A stretch of 29,262 bases of DNA. Origin: Ruminococcaceae bacterium UBA5891. Its GTDB lineage: Bacteria; Bacillota; Clostridia; Oscillospirales; Acutalibacteraceae. Below, one piece after another: positions 6,088-14,452 of the stretch (positions are counted from its first letter, which is position 1; each line of letters begins with the position of its first letter). The stretch covers positions 102,539-131,800 of the forward strand of contig DJET01000014.1 of the NCBI GenBank assembly GCA_002431945.1, written 5' to 3'. The position numbers and the translations under genes are program-made. The notes under the pieces were generated by a model. That model saw only the letters and a list, made by a program, of their open reading frames with translations. It was not told where the DNA came from and made no database searches.

Positions 6088-7092
6088 ATGATAGAGATAA
6101 AAAACCTAACAAAAACCTTTAAGACCTCAGGCGGAGACGTAGAGGCGCTTAAGGATATATCGCTTACGATAAACGACGGCGAGATATACGGCATAATAGG
6201 TATGAGCGGCGCCGGAAAAAGCACACTTGTGCGCAGTATAAATATGCTTGAACGCCCCACAAACGGGCAGATCATAATAGACGGGCGCGATATGGGCAGT
6301 ATGTCCGAGGCGGAGCTCAGAGAAGAACGCAGAAATATTACAATGATATTTCAGGGCTTTAACCTGCTTATGCAGAGGAACTGCCTTAAAAACGTGTGCT
6401 TTCCGCTTGAACTGGCAGGCGTAAAAAAAGCGGACGCCGAAAAACGCGCCAAGGAGCTTTTGGAGCTTGTTGGGTTGGGTGAAAAGCTTAAGGCTTACCC
6501 CGCGCAGCTTTCGGGCGGTCAGCAGCAGCGTGTGGCTATTGCGCGCGCGCTTGCCACAAAGCCGAAAATTCTTTTGTGCGACGAGGCCACAAGCGCGCTT
6601 GACCCGCAAACCACGCAGTCGATACTTTCGCTTATACGCGATATACACGACAGGCTCGGCATAACCGTTATAGTTATAACCCACCAGATGAGCGTTGTTG
6701 AGCAGATATGCACGCGCGTTGCAATACTTGATAACGGCGTTGTTGCAGAGGAGGGCAAGGTAAGCGACGTGTTCTCGGCGCCGAAATCTTCCGCCGCAAG
6801 AGCGCTTGTTTATCCGGACGGATATGAGCAAACGGTTACCGCCGCCGAGGGCGAGGGCGTTATACGCGTTGTGTTTAACGGTGCAAACGCTACCAAAACG
6901 CCGCTTATAGCTCAAATGGCAATGGAAAAGAACATAGCCGCAAGCATACTTTCCGCCTCTACAAAAAGCATTGGCGATAAGGCATACGGCAATATGCTGC
7001 TCGGAATAACGGGCGGCAGGGAACAGGTTGAAAAGGCGCTTTCCTATCTTCGCGCCATACCCGATATTTTTGCAGAGGAGGTAAAACCGTAA
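6088..7092 (+). CDS. metN: Methionine ABC transporter ATP-binding protein MetN
   Basis: The cytoplasmic ATPase of the methionine importer, 334 aa. It shows Walker A GMSGAGKST (38-46), Q-loop IFQGFNLL, signature LSGGQQQR (from ~141), Walker B ILLCDEATSALD and H-loop VITHQ. The C-terminal ~80 residues form the NIL domain (FNGANATKTPLIAQMA...), which in this family binds methionine and inhibits transport when the cell is full. The open frame extends 12 codons upstream, but AGGAG (6077-6081) sits six bases before the ATG at 6088, so that is the start. Its stop overlaps the metI start (TAATG). Confidence 0.95.
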   Translation: MIEIKNLTKTFKTSGGDVEALKDISLTINDGEIYGIIGMSGAGKSTLVRSINMLERPTNGQIIIDGRDMGSMSEAELREERRNITMIFQGFNLLMQRNCLKNVCFPLELAGVKKADAEKRAKELLELVGLGEKLKAYPAQLSGGQQQRVAIARALATKPKILLCDEATSALDPQTTQSILSLIRDIHDRLGITVIVITHQMSVVEQICTRVAILDNGVVAEEGKVSDVFSAPKSSAARALVYPDGYEQTVTAAEGEGVIRVVFNGANATKTPLIAQMAMEKNIAASILSASTKSIGDKAYGNMLLGITGGREQVEKALSYLRAIPDIFAEEVKP

Positions 7093-7799
7093 TGGGCGGA
7101 TATTTTCAGTCGGAAGCCTTTTTAAAGGCTATGGATATACTTAAAACCGAATTTCCCCTTGCTATTTGGGAAACACTGTATGTTACGGTGCTTTCAACCT
7201 TTTTTGCAATTGTTATAGGTCTGCCGCTCGGCGTTTTGCTTGTGGCGGGCGAAAACGGCAGAATTTTAAAGGTTCCCGCGGCGGTGCTGCACGTTATCAA
7301 CGTTATAATAAATCTGCTGCGCTCGGTTCCGTTTCTTATTTTAATGATAATGGTGTTTCCGCTTACAAGGCTGATTGTAGGCACCGTTGTGGGAACGCCG
7401 GCTACGGTGGTACCGCTTGTTATAGCGGCGTTTCCGTTTGTGGCAAGGCTTGCAGAGGGCAGCCTGCGCGAGATTAACCCGAATATTATAGAAACCGCGC
7501 AGAGCATGGGCGCTTCGCCGTTTCAGATAATCGTTAAGGTTATGATACCCGAAAGCGTACCCTCGCTTATTTCAAACGCAACGATCGCCGTAACCACCGT
7601 GCTCGGCTATTCCGCAATGAGCGGCATTATAGGCGGCGGCGGTCTCGGAAAAATAGCAATAAACTACGGATATTACAGGTATCAGTACCTTGTAATGCTG
7701 TTTGCGGTTATTTTTCTTATAATTTTGGTGCAGATATTCCAGAGTCTCGGCACGTTCCTTGCAACAAAGTGCGATAAACGGCTTAAAAACCGCAATTAA
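7092..7799 (+). CDS. metI: Methionine ABC transporter permease MetI
   Basis: The membrane channel of the methionine importer, 235 aa with about five or six hydrophobic segments. The EAA coupling loop that contacts MetN is visible as ETAQSMGASPFQIIVKVMIP. LLRSVPFLIL and the glycine-rich SGIIGGGGLGKIAINYGY are typical of MetI. Its start codon overlaps the metN stop by one base, with GAGGAGG upstream (7075-7081), so the two are translationally coupled. Confidence 0.95.
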   Translation: MGGYFQSEAFLKAMDILKTEFPLAIWETLYVTVLSTFFAIVIGLPLGVLLVAGENGRILKVPAAVLHVINVIINLLRSVPFLILMIMVFPLTRLIVGTVVGTPATVVPLVIAAFPFVARLAEGSLREINPNIIETAQSMGASPFQIIVKVMIPESVPSLISNATIAVTTVLGYSAMSGIIGGGGLGKIAINYGYYRYQYLVMLFAVIFLIILVQIFQSLGTFLATKCDKRLKNRN

Positions 7800-7812
7800 G
7801 GAGCATAGCGCT

Positions 7813-8316
7813 ATGAAAAGCAGAAGCGAAAGAAAAAAGATAGTTAAAGAGCTGCTTAATATAACCGACAGGGAATTTACCGACGAAGAGCTTATACATC
7901 AGCTTACGGAAACAAGTATTACAAGCAAATCAAATAAAAGCGAAAAGCTTACGTTCGGTCAGCGCGCTTCGGACGCGGTTGCAAAATTTGCGGGAAGCTG
8001 GGCATTCATATTCAGTTTTATAGCGGTTATGGTAATATGGATGGCAGTTAACGTGTGTCTTGCCGCAAGGGCGTTTGATGCTTATCCGTTTATACTGCTT
8101 AATTTAGTGCTTTCCTGTATAGCCGCGGTTCAGGCACCGCTTATTATGATGAGCCAAAACCGTCAGGAGGCGAAGGACAGGGAACGCGCCGAAAACGATT
8201 ATAAGGTGAATTTAAAAAACGAGCTTATAATCGACGATTTGCATAAAAAGCTTGATTTAATAATAGAAAATCAAAAAAAACTTGAAAAGCGCCTGAATGA
8301 CGCAGAGAAAAAGTAA
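7813..8316 (+). CDS. DUF1003 membrane protein
   Basis: A 167-aa protein with a basic N-terminus, two hydrophobic segments (about residues 66-90 and 97-118) and a charged coiled-coil-like tail. The core FAGSWAFIFSFIAVMVIWMA and the following NLVLSCIAAVQAPLIMMSQN is the DUF1003 signature, and the RQEAKDRERAENDY helix fits too. Function is unknown. It starts 13 bases after metI, with AAGGAG (7798-7803) overlapping the metI stop region, so it is probably cotranscribed with metQNI. A link to methionine is not established. The open frame extends 18 codons upstream into metI, but the RBS favours 7813. Confidence 0.87.
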   Translation: MKSRSERKKIVKELLNITDREFTDEELIHQLTETSITSKSNKSEKLTFGQRASDAVAKFAGSWAFIFSFIAVMVIWMAVNVCLAARAFDAYPFILLNLVLSCIAAVQAPLIMMSQNRQEAKDRERAENDYKVNLKNELIIDDLHKKLDLIIENQKKLEKRLNDAEKK

Positions 8317-8323
8317 AAAAAGC

Positions 8324-8352
8324 TTGATTTTTCGGGCAAAATATGGTATAAT
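8324..8352 (+). promoter_or_regulatory. Sigma-A promoter of rpsB-tsf
   Basis: TTGATT (8324-8329), a 17-bp spacer and TATAAT (8347-8352), 8 bases after the DUF1003 stop codon. Confidence 0.88.
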
Positions 8353-8474
8353 CATTCGGCTGTCCGAACGGAGAGCGATAAAAACACACATTCTGCTTTG
8401 AACCGGCAAGGTGTTTTCTTTGAAAATTCCCGGAAAACGGCAGGATGGAGGTAAAACCTTAGGAGGAAAAACAA
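8353..8474 (+). promoter_or_regulatory. Structured 5' leader of rpsB (possible S2 autoregulation site)
   Basis: The ~115-base untranslated leader can fold with AAGG..TTTT (8408-8417) against AAAACCTT (8453-8460), directly beside the AGGAGG ribosome binding site (8461-8466). Ribosomal protein leaders are often autoregulated. I do not recognise a specific motif, so this is inference. Confidence 0.35.
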
Positions 8475-9233
8475 ATGGCAGTAGTATCAATGAAACAGCT
8501 TCTTGAAGCGGGCGTTCATTTCGGTCATCAGACCAGACGCTGGAACCCGAAAATGGCGGAGTACATTTTCACCGAACGTAACGGAATTTACATCATCGAC
8601 CTTCAGAAAACCGTTAAAAAGCTTAACGAGGCATATCTTTTTGCCCGTGACATTGCGGCAGAGGGCGGCGATATTCTTTTCGTAGGCACCAAAAAGCAGG
8701 CCCAGGATTCCGTTAAGGAAGAGGCGGAGCATTGCGGTATGCCTTATGTAAACGCACGTTGGCTCGGCGGTATGCTCACTAACTTTACAACTATCCGCAC
8801 CCGTATTGCAAGGCTTAATCAGCTTCGCACTATGAGAGACGACGGTACCTTTGAGCTTCTCCCCAAGAAGGAAGTTGTTAAGCTTAACCTTGAAATTGAA
8901 AAGCTTGAAAAATTCTTAGGCGGCATTCAGGATATGAAAAAGCTTCCCGGTGCGCTGTTTATAGTTGACCCGCGCAAGGAAAGAATTGCCGTAGCAGAGG
9001 CTAAAAAGCTCGGTATTCCGATTATCGCTATTGTAGACACAAACTGCGATCCTGACGAGATTGACGCGGTTATTCCGGGTAACGACGACGCTATCCGTGC
9101 CGTTAAGCTTATTGCTGAAACAATGGCGGCAGCCGTTATCGAGGGCAGACAGGGTTCTGAAATGGGCACTGCGGCCGCTGAAGACGGCGAGGCTGAAGAA
9201 GCTGCGGAAGAGACCGCAGAGGACGCCGAGTAA
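8475..9233 (+). CDS. rpsB: Small-subunit ribosomal protein S2
   Basis: A 30S subunit protein, 252 aa. It has the S2 N-terminal signature (MKQLLEAGVHFGHQTRRWNP), then RNGIYIIDLQKT, FVGTKKQAQ, RWLGGMLTNF, PGALFIVDPRKE and IPIIAIVDTNCDPD. The tail after ~235 is very acidic (EDGEAEEAAEETAEDAE), as in many Clostridia S2 proteins. AGGAGG precedes the ATG. It is followed by tsf after 34 bases, the usual rpsB-tsf operon. Confidence 0.98.
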   Translation: MAVVSMKQLLEAGVHFGHQTRRWNPKMAEYIFTERNGIYIIDLQKTVKKLNEAYLFARDIAAEGGDILFVGTKKQAQDSVKEEAEHCGMPYVNARWLGGMLTNFTTIRTRIARLNQLRTMRDDGTFELLPKKEVVKLNLEIEKLEKFLGGIQDMKKLPGALFIVDPRKERIAVAEAKKLGIPIIAIVDTNCDPDEIDAVIPGNDDAIRAVKLIAETMAAAVIEGRQGSEMGTAAAEDGEAEEAAEETAEDAE

Positions 9234-9267
9234 TTATTTTAAATAAACCCAACAGGAGGAAAATATA

Positions 9268-10179
9268 ATGGCTTTTACCGCTAAAGACGTACAGGCTTTA
9301 AGAGAGAAGACCGGTTGCGGTATGATGGACTGCAAAAAGGCTCTTACCGAGTGCGACGGAAATATGGACGCCGCCGCGGATTATCTTCGTGAAAAGGGTC
9401 TTGCATCACAGGCCAAAAAGGCAAGCCGCGTAGCTGCCGAGGGTACTGTATGCGCATATACAAAGAACGGCGTGGGCGCCGTTGTTGAAATTAACAGCGA
9501 GACAGACTTTGTTGCCAACGGCGACGGCTTTAAGGCTCTTGCCGCCGATATTGCCGAGATAGTAGCAGACGAAAATCCTGCCGATGTTGAGGCGCTTTTG
9601 GCAACCAAGAAGGACGGAAAGACCGTTGAAGAAATGGTACAGGAGCTTTTCCTTGCCGTTCGCGAGAATATAAAGGTTCGCCGTTTTGCACGCTATGAGG
9701 GTAAGGTTGTATCCTACGTTCACGCAGGCGGAAAGATAGGCGTTCTTGTTAACTTTGATACAGCGCTTGACACCGATAACGCCGAGTTTGTTCAAATGGG
9801 CAAGAACATTGCAATGCAGATTGCCGCTATGAATCCGGCTTATCTTGACGAGGCTTCGGTTCCTGCCGAGGTTATCGAAAAGGAAAAGGAGATCCTTATA
9901 GCGCAGATGAAAGAGGATCCGAAAATGGCTAACAAGCCCGAAGCGGTGCTCGGAAAAATTGTTGAGGGTAAGATAGGCAAGTATTATAAGGAAAACTGCC
10001 TTGTAGACCAGCAGTTCGTTATGGACGGCGACATTACCGTTGGCAAGTATGTTGAAAATACCGCAAAGGCTTTAGGCGCAGATATCAAGATCGTTTCATT
10101 CGTTCGCTTTGAAAAGGGCGAGGGCATTGAAAAGCGTGTTGACGATTTCGCCGCCGAAGTTGCCGGAATGGTAAAATAA
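9268..10179 (+). CDS. tsf: Elongation factor Ts
   Basis: The nucleotide-exchange factor for EF-Tu, 303 aa. The N-terminal UBA-like domain has RE-KTGCGMMDCKKAL. The EF-Tu-contacting TDFVA motif is in EINSETDFVANGDGF. The core continues with HAGGKIGVLVNF and a C-terminal NCLVDQQFVMDGDITVGKYV. AGGAGG (9254-9259) precedes the ATG. It is cotranscribed with rpsB and ends at a strong terminator. Its partner EF-Tu is encoded at the start of this window. Confidence 0.98.
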   Translation: MAFTAKDVQALREKTGCGMMDCKKALTECDGNMDAAADYLREKGLASQAKKASRVAAEGTVCAYTKNGVGAVVEINSETDFVANGDGFKALAADIAEIVADENPADVEALLATKKDGKTVEEMVQELFLAVRENIKVRRFARYEGKVVSYVHAGGKIGVLVNFDTALDTDNAEFVQMGKNIAMQIAAMNPAYLDEASVPAEVIEKEKEILIAQMKEDPKMANKPEAVLGKIVEGKIGKYYKENCLVDQQFVMDGDITVGKYVENTAKALGADIKIVSFVRFEKGEGIEKRVDDFAAEVAGMVK

Positions 10180-10199
10180 TAATCCATTTTAAAAAAACA

Positions 10200-10229
10200 A
10201 CTGCCGAAAGAAATTTCGGCAGTATTTTT
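10200..10229 (+). terminator. Rho-independent terminator of rpsB-tsf
   Basis: ACTGCCGAAA (10200-10209) pairs perfectly with TTTCGGCAGT (10214-10223) around a GAAA loop, followed by ATTTTT. Confidence 0.95.
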
Positions 10230-10281
10230 ATGCTATTCACAAAACGGTAAAATTTTGGGGTTATAATAAACTAAAGTATCG

Positions 10282-10324
10282 GGCAGGCGGGCGAAACCGT
10301 ACGGTTGATTTCCGCCCTTCTGCC
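10282..10324 (+). promoter_or_regulatory. Nested hairpin in the alarmone synthetase 5' leader
   Basis: GGCAG-GCGG pairs with CCGC-CTGCC (ends at 10324). Inside it is a perfect palindrome, ACCGTACGGT (10296-10305). A TATAAT at 10262-10267 lies just upstream, without a good -35. The hairpin ends about 5 bases before the GGAGA ribosome binding site, so it may affect translation or mRNA stability. Confidence 0.5.
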
Positions 10325-10339
10325 GTTCGGAGAAAATAA

Positions 10340-11041
10340 ATGATTGATATAAAAGACATTGAAACAAAAAAGCTGCTTGAAAGCGCAAGCGGAATTTTAG
10401 AACAAACAAGACCCTTTACCGAGCTTATGATGCGTTACAAGTGCGCAATGCTTGAGGTGAAAACAAAGTTAGACGTTTTAAACACCCAGCTTTCGCTTGA
10501 AAACGACCGAAACCCCTTTGAATCCATAAGCTGCCGCCTTAAAACGGTGCCCAGCATTATTGAAAAGCTTAACAGAAAGGGCTTTGAGCTTTCTGCCGCA
10601 AGCATTGAAAAAAATCTTAACGACGTTGCGGGAATAAGGGTTATATGCTCGTTCCCCGATGATATTTATGTGCTTGCCGATAAGCTTTGCTCGCAGGACG
10701 ACATAAGGCTTATAGAAAAAAAGGATTACATAAAAAACCCAAAGCCGAACGGCTACCGCAGCCTTCACTTAATAGTTGAAATACCTATATTTCTTATGAC
10801 AGAAAAAAAGTTTATGCGGGTTGAGGTGCAGTTCAGAACCATTGCTATGGATTTTTGGGCAAGTCTTGAGCATAAGCTTAAATACAAAAAGGATATTAAA
10901 TCGGACGTTAACGAAATTTCGCGCGAATTAAAGGAATGTGCCGAGGAAATAAGCCGCCTTGACGACAAAATGCAGGAAATACACCGCAAAATAAATTACA
11001 ACAGCGACTCTGCAAGTATAAATTTTGAGCTGCCGATTTAA
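10340..11041 (+). CDS. Small alarmone synthetase (RelA/SpoT-domain GTP pyrophosphokinase, RelQ type)
   Basis: It makes (p)ppGpp from ATP and GTP/GDP in the cytoplasm. It has 233 aa with only the synthetase domain and no hydrolase, TGS or ACT domains, the size of RelQ/YjbM proteins. Motifs: SCRLKTVPSI (64-73), DVAGIRV (95-101), KPNGYRSLH (135-143), EVQFRT (162-167; the Glu is the catalytic metal ligand) and WASLEHKLKYK (173-183). A charged C-terminal helix would mediate tetramer formation as in RelQ. EVQ rather than EIQ is common. The start follows GGAGA by 7 bases. The stop overlaps the stop of the convergent MATE gene by 4 bases. Confidence 0.93.
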   Translation: MIDIKDIETKKLLESASGILEQTRPFTELMMRYKCAMLEVKTKLDVLNTQLSLENDRNPFESISCRLKTVPSIIEKLNRKGFELSAASIEKNLNDVAGIRVICSFPDDIYVLADKLCSQDDIRLIEKKDYIKNPKPNGYRSLHLIVEIPIFLMTEKKFMRVEVQFRTIAMDFWASLEHKLKYKKDIKSDVNEISRELKECAEEISRLDDKMQEIHRKINYNSDSASINFELPI

Positions 11042-12363
11042 TAACCGTATTTTTTGCGTTTTAAGGCTAAAAACAGCAGAGTAACGCAAACCGCCATAAT
11101 TTCTGCCGCAACTATTGAAAACCATATTCCGTCAAGCTTTAAAAACAACGGGAATATAAGTACGGCGGCTATTTGAAATACCAACGTTCTTAAAAACGAT
11201 ATTGCAGCCGAGGTAAAGCCGTCGTTAAGCGCGGTAAAAAATGAAGAGCCGAATATAGCAAAGCCCGAAAGCAAAAACGAAAAAGAGAATATTGAAAACG
11301 CGTGCGCGGTAATGCCGTGCAGCTCTTTATCGTATCCCACAAACAGCAGGGAAAGCGGCTTTGATAAAAGCTCGCCCGCCGCAAACATAAATAAGGCGCA
11401 AACGGCTATAAAAGCGGCGCTTGTTTTAAGCAGGCTTTTAAGCTCCGCCTTGTTTCCCGCACCGTAGTTGTAGCTTATTATCGGAGCGGAGCCTACCGCA
11501 TAGCCTATGAACACCGCCTGAAAGATCATACTTACATACATAAGCACGCCGTATGCTGCAATGCCGTTTTCGCCGGCGTATTTCATAAGCTGAACATTGT
11601 AAAGCATACTTACTACCGACATTGAGATGTTGCTCATAAGCTCGGAAGAGCCGTTGGTGCAGGTTTTAAGCAGCACTTTTTTATCAAAACGGCACTTAAC
11701 AAACCTTAAAAGGCTGTTGTTTTTGCGGCAGAAGTATAAAAGCGGTATTGCTCCGCCCAAAAACTGGCTTATTGCGGTAGCCGCGGCGGCGCCCTTAAGC
11801 CCAAACGGAAAAACCGCAACCAAAAGTGCGTCAAGCACCATATTTGCTATTCCTGCGGCGGCGGTAACAAAAAGACCGAGCCGCGGCTTGCCCGCGGTTG
11901 CAAAAAGGCACTGAAATTCAAACTGGAGTATATAAAACGGCAAGGCAACAAGTATTATTCTACCGTATGTAACGCTGTTTTCAAGCAGCTGACCGTCAGC
12001 ACCGAAAAGCTCTGCCAAACTTGGCAGAAAAATAATGCCGAGTACCGACAGCACAACGCCGCAGGCAGCCGAAACCGCAACTATAAGCGTAAAAATTTCG
12101 TTTGCTTTTTTATCTTCGCCCTCGCCCATTGTTTTTGCTATAAGCGCGCCGCCGCCCGTGCCGAACATAAAGCCTATACAGCCTAATATCATAAGCACCG
12201 GCATTATAAAATTCACCGCGGCAAAGGGTGTTTTGCCGGCATAGTTTGAAACAAAATAACCGTCTACTATTCCGTAAACGGAAGTGAATATAAGCATAAT
12301 AACAGAGGGAAAGGTAAAGCTGAGAAGCCGTTTTAAATTAAAATGGCCGGATAATTCAGTCAT
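11038..12363 (-). CDS. MATE-family efflux transporter
   Basis: A 441-aa multidrug/toxin exporter, probably H+- or Na+-driven, with about 12 membrane segments. The N-terminus FTFPSVIMLIFTSVYGIVDG matches the MATE helix 1 pattern. MFGTGGGALIAKTMGEG and, in the second half, AVGSAPIISYNYGAGNKAEL are the paired MATE loop signatures. It resembles the MepA-like subgroup common in Clostridia. AAAGGAG precedes the start. A sigma-A promoter (12394-12422) drives it, divergently from the GNAT gene. Substrate unknown. Confidence 0.94.
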   Translation of the reverse strand: MTELSGHFNLKRLLSFTFPSVIMLIFTSVYGIVDGYFVSNYAGKTPFAAVNFIMPVLMILGCIGFMFGTGGGALIAKTMGEGEDKKANEIFTLIVAVSAACGVVLSVLGIIFLPSLAELFGADGQLLENSVTYGRIILVALPFYILQFEFQCLFATAGKPRLGLFVTAAAGIANMVLDALLVAVFPFGLKGAAAATAISQFLGGAIPLLYFCRKNNSLLRFVKCRFDKKVLLKTCTNGSSELMSNISMSVVSMLYNVQLMKYAGENGIAAYGVLMYVSMIFQAVFIGYAVGSAPIISYNYGAGNKAELKSLLKTSAAFIAVCALFMFAAGELLSKPLSLLFVGYDKELHGITAHAFSIFSFSFLLSGFAIFGSSFFTALNDGFTSAAISFLRTLVFQIAAVLIFPLFLKLDGIWFSIVAAEIMAVCVTLLFLALKRKKYGY

Positions 12364-12393
12364 AGTTATTCTCCTTTAAATATATACCTTAGC

Positions 12394-12422
12394 AGTATAG
12401 TACATAAAGGAATTAAAGTCAA
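12394..12422 (-). promoter_or_regulatory. Sigma-A promoter of the MATE gene
   Basis: On the minus strand: TTGACT (12417-12422), a 17-bp spacer and TATACT (12394-12399). Confidence 0.82.
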
Positions 12423-12445
12423 CACTTTTAAAAGGAAGGTACAAA

Positions 12446-12937
12446 ATGAAAGTTATAATAAGAAAATATGAAAGCCGCGATATTGCGGATATGGTTAAAA
12501 TATGGAACTCGGTTGTGGAGGACGGTATTGCCTTCCCGCAGGAGGAATATCTTAACGAAACTTCGGGAGCGGAATTTTTTTCATCGCAAAGCCATTGCGG
12601 CGTTGCTGAAAATGAAAACGGTGATATTATGGGTATTTACATACTTCATCCTAATAATGTGGGCAGATGCGGCCACATAAGCAATGCAAGCTATGCGGTA
12701 GCTTCAGGCAGCAGGGGGCTGCACATAGGCGAAAAGCTTGTGCTTGATTCGCTTAAGGAAGCAAAGCGGTTGGGCTTTAAAATAATGCAGTTTAACGCGG
12801 TTGTAGCGTCAAACACCCACGCCAGACATTTGTATGAAAGATTGGGCTTTAAGCAGCTCGGCACAATACCGTGCGGTTTTCGCCTTAAAAACGGCGGGTA
12901 TGAGGATATTTGCCCGTATTATACTGAATTAAAGTAA
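12446..12937 (+). CDS. GNAT-family N-acetyltransferase
   Basis: A 163-aa enzyme that transfers acetyl from acetyl-CoA to an amine. The N-terminal ESRDIADMVKIWN and the acetyl-CoA loop GSRGLHIGEKLVLDSL (~91-106) are typical, as is the later ASNTHARHLYERLGFKQLGT. The family resembles phosphinothricin/L-amino-acid acetyltransferase-like proteins, but the substrate is not known. AAGGAAGG precedes the ATG. It is followed by the DUF4317 gene after 11 bases and is probably cotranscribed with it. Confidence 0.9.
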   Translation: MKVIIRKYESRDIADMVKIWNSVVEDGIAFPQEEYLNETSGAEFFSSQSHCGVAENENGDIMGIYILHPNNVGRCGHISNASYAVASGSRGLHIGEKLVLDSLKEAKRLGFKIMQFNAVVASNTHARHLYERLGFKQLGTIPCGFRLKNGGYEDICPYYTELK

Positions 12938-12948
12938 GAGGTTTTAAA

Positions 12949-14079
12949 ATGAACGAAAAAGAAATTGCAGAAATACGCAGGCGCTTTAATCCGCAAAAAA
13001 CCAATATAACAAGGGTTTGCGGGTGCTATGTTACGGGTTCGGGCGAAATAATGTCCGAATTTTCGCAGCCCATAGCAACCCTTACGCAGGACGAAACCGA
13101 ATACCTTTTATCCCTGCTTAAAAAAACGCTTTCTGGTACGGTAGATAAAAACCTTATAGATATACCGTTTTCAAATGCGCAGGTTTTAGAGGGCGAGGAG
13201 CATAAAACCCTTTTAAAGCTCCGCGATACCGCGCTTGAGGATGAAGAGTCGCTTAAAAAAATTTACGGCGGCATTATTTCATCGGTAAAAATGGAAACCA
13301 ACTATTTGATTATGTTGGCGTACGACAGCTATGACGTTTTTACCTATTCGGAGGACGGAAAGAAAAGCGAGGATTCTTCCGAGCAGTTCAGATATTTTAT
13401 TTGCAGCGTTTGTCCCGTTAAATCAACAAAGCCGCTGTTAAGCTTTGCGGCGTTTGACAATGCCTTTCACGGGATTGCTTCAAGCACCGCGGTTTCCGCT
13501 CCCGAATTCGGGTTTATGTTTCCTGCGTTCGACGACCGCAGGGGCAATATTTACGACACGCTGTTTTATACTAAAAATCCTGCGGCGGACTATTCGCAGA
13601 TAGCCGATAGGCTTTTTAAAGCCGAAATGCCTATGCCGGCAGCCGATCAGCAAAATTCCTTTTGCGGAATGCTCGGCAGCGCCGTAGGCGACGAATGCAG
13701 TATAGAGGTTATAAAAGAGGTTCACGGCTATATAAGCGATACTGTGGCAGAGCATAAGGAAAGCCGCAGTAAGGAGCCGCTTACCGTTTCAAGGGACGAA
13801 ATTTCCGATGTTTTGCGGTCTTCGGGCGTTGATGAGGAACGGATAAACGATTTTAAGAAAAGCTATGACGATACCTTCGGTGAAAAAACGCTTTTAAACC
13901 CGAAGAATCTTTTAGATGTAAAGCAGTTCGAGGTTAATATGCCCGACGTAAGCATAAGAATAAATCCCGAACGCAGCGGTCTTGTTGATACAAGAGTTAT
14001 AGACGGCGTTAAATACATAGTTATCCGCGCAGATGAGAGCGTGGAGGTTAACGGAGTGCAAATAAATATAAATAATTGA
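12949..14079 (+). CDS. DUF4317 family protein
   Basis: A 376-aa soluble protein with the characteristic N-terminus RRRFNPQKTNITRVCGCYV and a later VCPVKSTKPLLSF, both typical of the Clostridia-specific DUF4317 family. No catalytic motif or membrane segment is evident. The C-terminal ~50 residues look like a short beta domain. Function unknown. It probably shares a transcript with the GNAT gene. Its stop codon lies inside the -35 box of the glmS promoter. Confidence 0.87.
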   Translation: MNEKEIAEIRRRFNPQKTNITRVCGCYVTGSGEIMSEFSQPIATLTQDETEYLLSLLKKTLSGTVDKNLIDIPFSNAQVLEGEEHKTLLKLRDTALEDEESLKKIYGGIISSVKMETNYLIMLAYDSYDVFTYSEDGKKSEDSSEQFRYFICSVCPVKSTKPLLSFAAFDNAFHGIASSTAVSAPEFGFMFPAFDDRRGNIYDTLFYTKNPAADYSQIADRLFKAEMPMPAADQQNSFCGMLGSAVGDECSIEVIKEVHGYISDTVAEHKESRSKEPLTVSRDEISDVLRSSGVDEERINDFKKSYDDTFGEKTLLNPKNLLDVKQFEVNMPDVSIRINPERSGLVDTRVIDGVKYIVIRADESVEVNGVQININN

Positions 14080-14104
14080 CATTTTAGGGCTTTTCGTTTA
14101 TAAT
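14076..14104 (+). promoter_or_regulatory. Sigma-A promoter of glmS
   Basis: TTGACA (14076-14081, overlapping the upstream stop codon), a 17-bp spacer and TATAAT (14099-14104). A consensus-quality promoter. Confidence 0.92.
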
Positions 14105-14111
14105 AATATTG

Positions 14112-14160
14112 AACGAAGATATTGCCATAAAATAATATGAAAGGAAGCTTCGTTATTTTT
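14112..14160 (+). other. Terminator-like hairpin at the very 5' end of the glmS transcript
   Basis: AACGAAG (14112-14118) pairs with CTTCGTT (14148-14154), with a 29-base loop, and is followed by ATTTTTTAT. The predicted transcript start is about 14111, so this is the first structure in the RNA, before the ribozyme. Confidence 0.5.
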
Positions 14161-14164
14161 TATG

Positions 14165-14310
14165 TAAAATAAGCGCCGGGACCGTACATATGGCATAGCG
14201 GTTGACGAGGATGGGGAGCATCGAAATATTCGGCGGATGCCCCACGGCAGACATGTCGTAAACAGGTGTTTAAAACCCGAAAGTAATTTCGGAACAAAGG
14301 CACCGTGCTA
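14165..14310 (+). ncRNA. glmS ribozyme: glmS ribozyme (GlcN6P-activated self-cleaving riboswitch)
   Basis: It self-cleaves the glmS mRNA when glucosamine-6-phosphate binds, lowering GlmS synthesis. Recognised by conserved core pieces in order: AAGCGCCGGGACC (from 14171; cleavage expected between A14172 and G14173), GCGGTTGACGAGGATGGGG, ATCGAA, TTCGGCGGATGCCCC, ACGGCAGACATGTCGTAAAC, then the ACCCGAAAG...TTTCGG hairpin (to ~14292). The order and spacing match known Firmicutes ribozymes. The boundaries, especially the 3' end, are approximate. Confidence 0.93.
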
Positions 14311-14414
14311 TGTCAAAAAATATTTTTATACGGTATGTACGGAAAGCGCAGCCGCCAAAAGGGACGGGGATATTATATCCGCACCGCCTTTTTTCGGTAT
14401 ACGTTTAATTTTTG
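14311..14414 (+). other. Linker between glmS ribozyme and start hairpin
   Basis: No gene. It contains GGATATTATATCC (14368-14380), a small hairpin followed by GCACCGCC and T6 (to 14394), which could act as a weak terminator. The glmS frame is open through this region, but no ribosome binding site supports an upstream start. Confidence 0.4.
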
Positions 14415-14450
14415 CACCTTTCCTGCATACTGCGGAAAGGTGTATTTTTA
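14415..14450 (+). promoter_or_regulatory. Hairpin covering the glmS ribosome binding site
   Basis: CACCTTTCC (14415-14423) pairs perfectly with GGAAAGGTG (14434-14442), followed by TATTTTTATT. It looks like an intrinsic terminator. However, the only Shine-Dalgarno-like sequence for glmS (AAAGGTG) lies in its 3' arm, 10 bases before the ATG, so it could also block translation. Confidence 0.65.
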
Positions 14451-14452
14451 TT

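Noticed and set aside
14237..14452. A longer glmS protein starting at 14237
   Set aside because: It would bury the catalytic Cys2 and translate through the ribozyme. The start at 14453 gives the conserved MCGIVG end.
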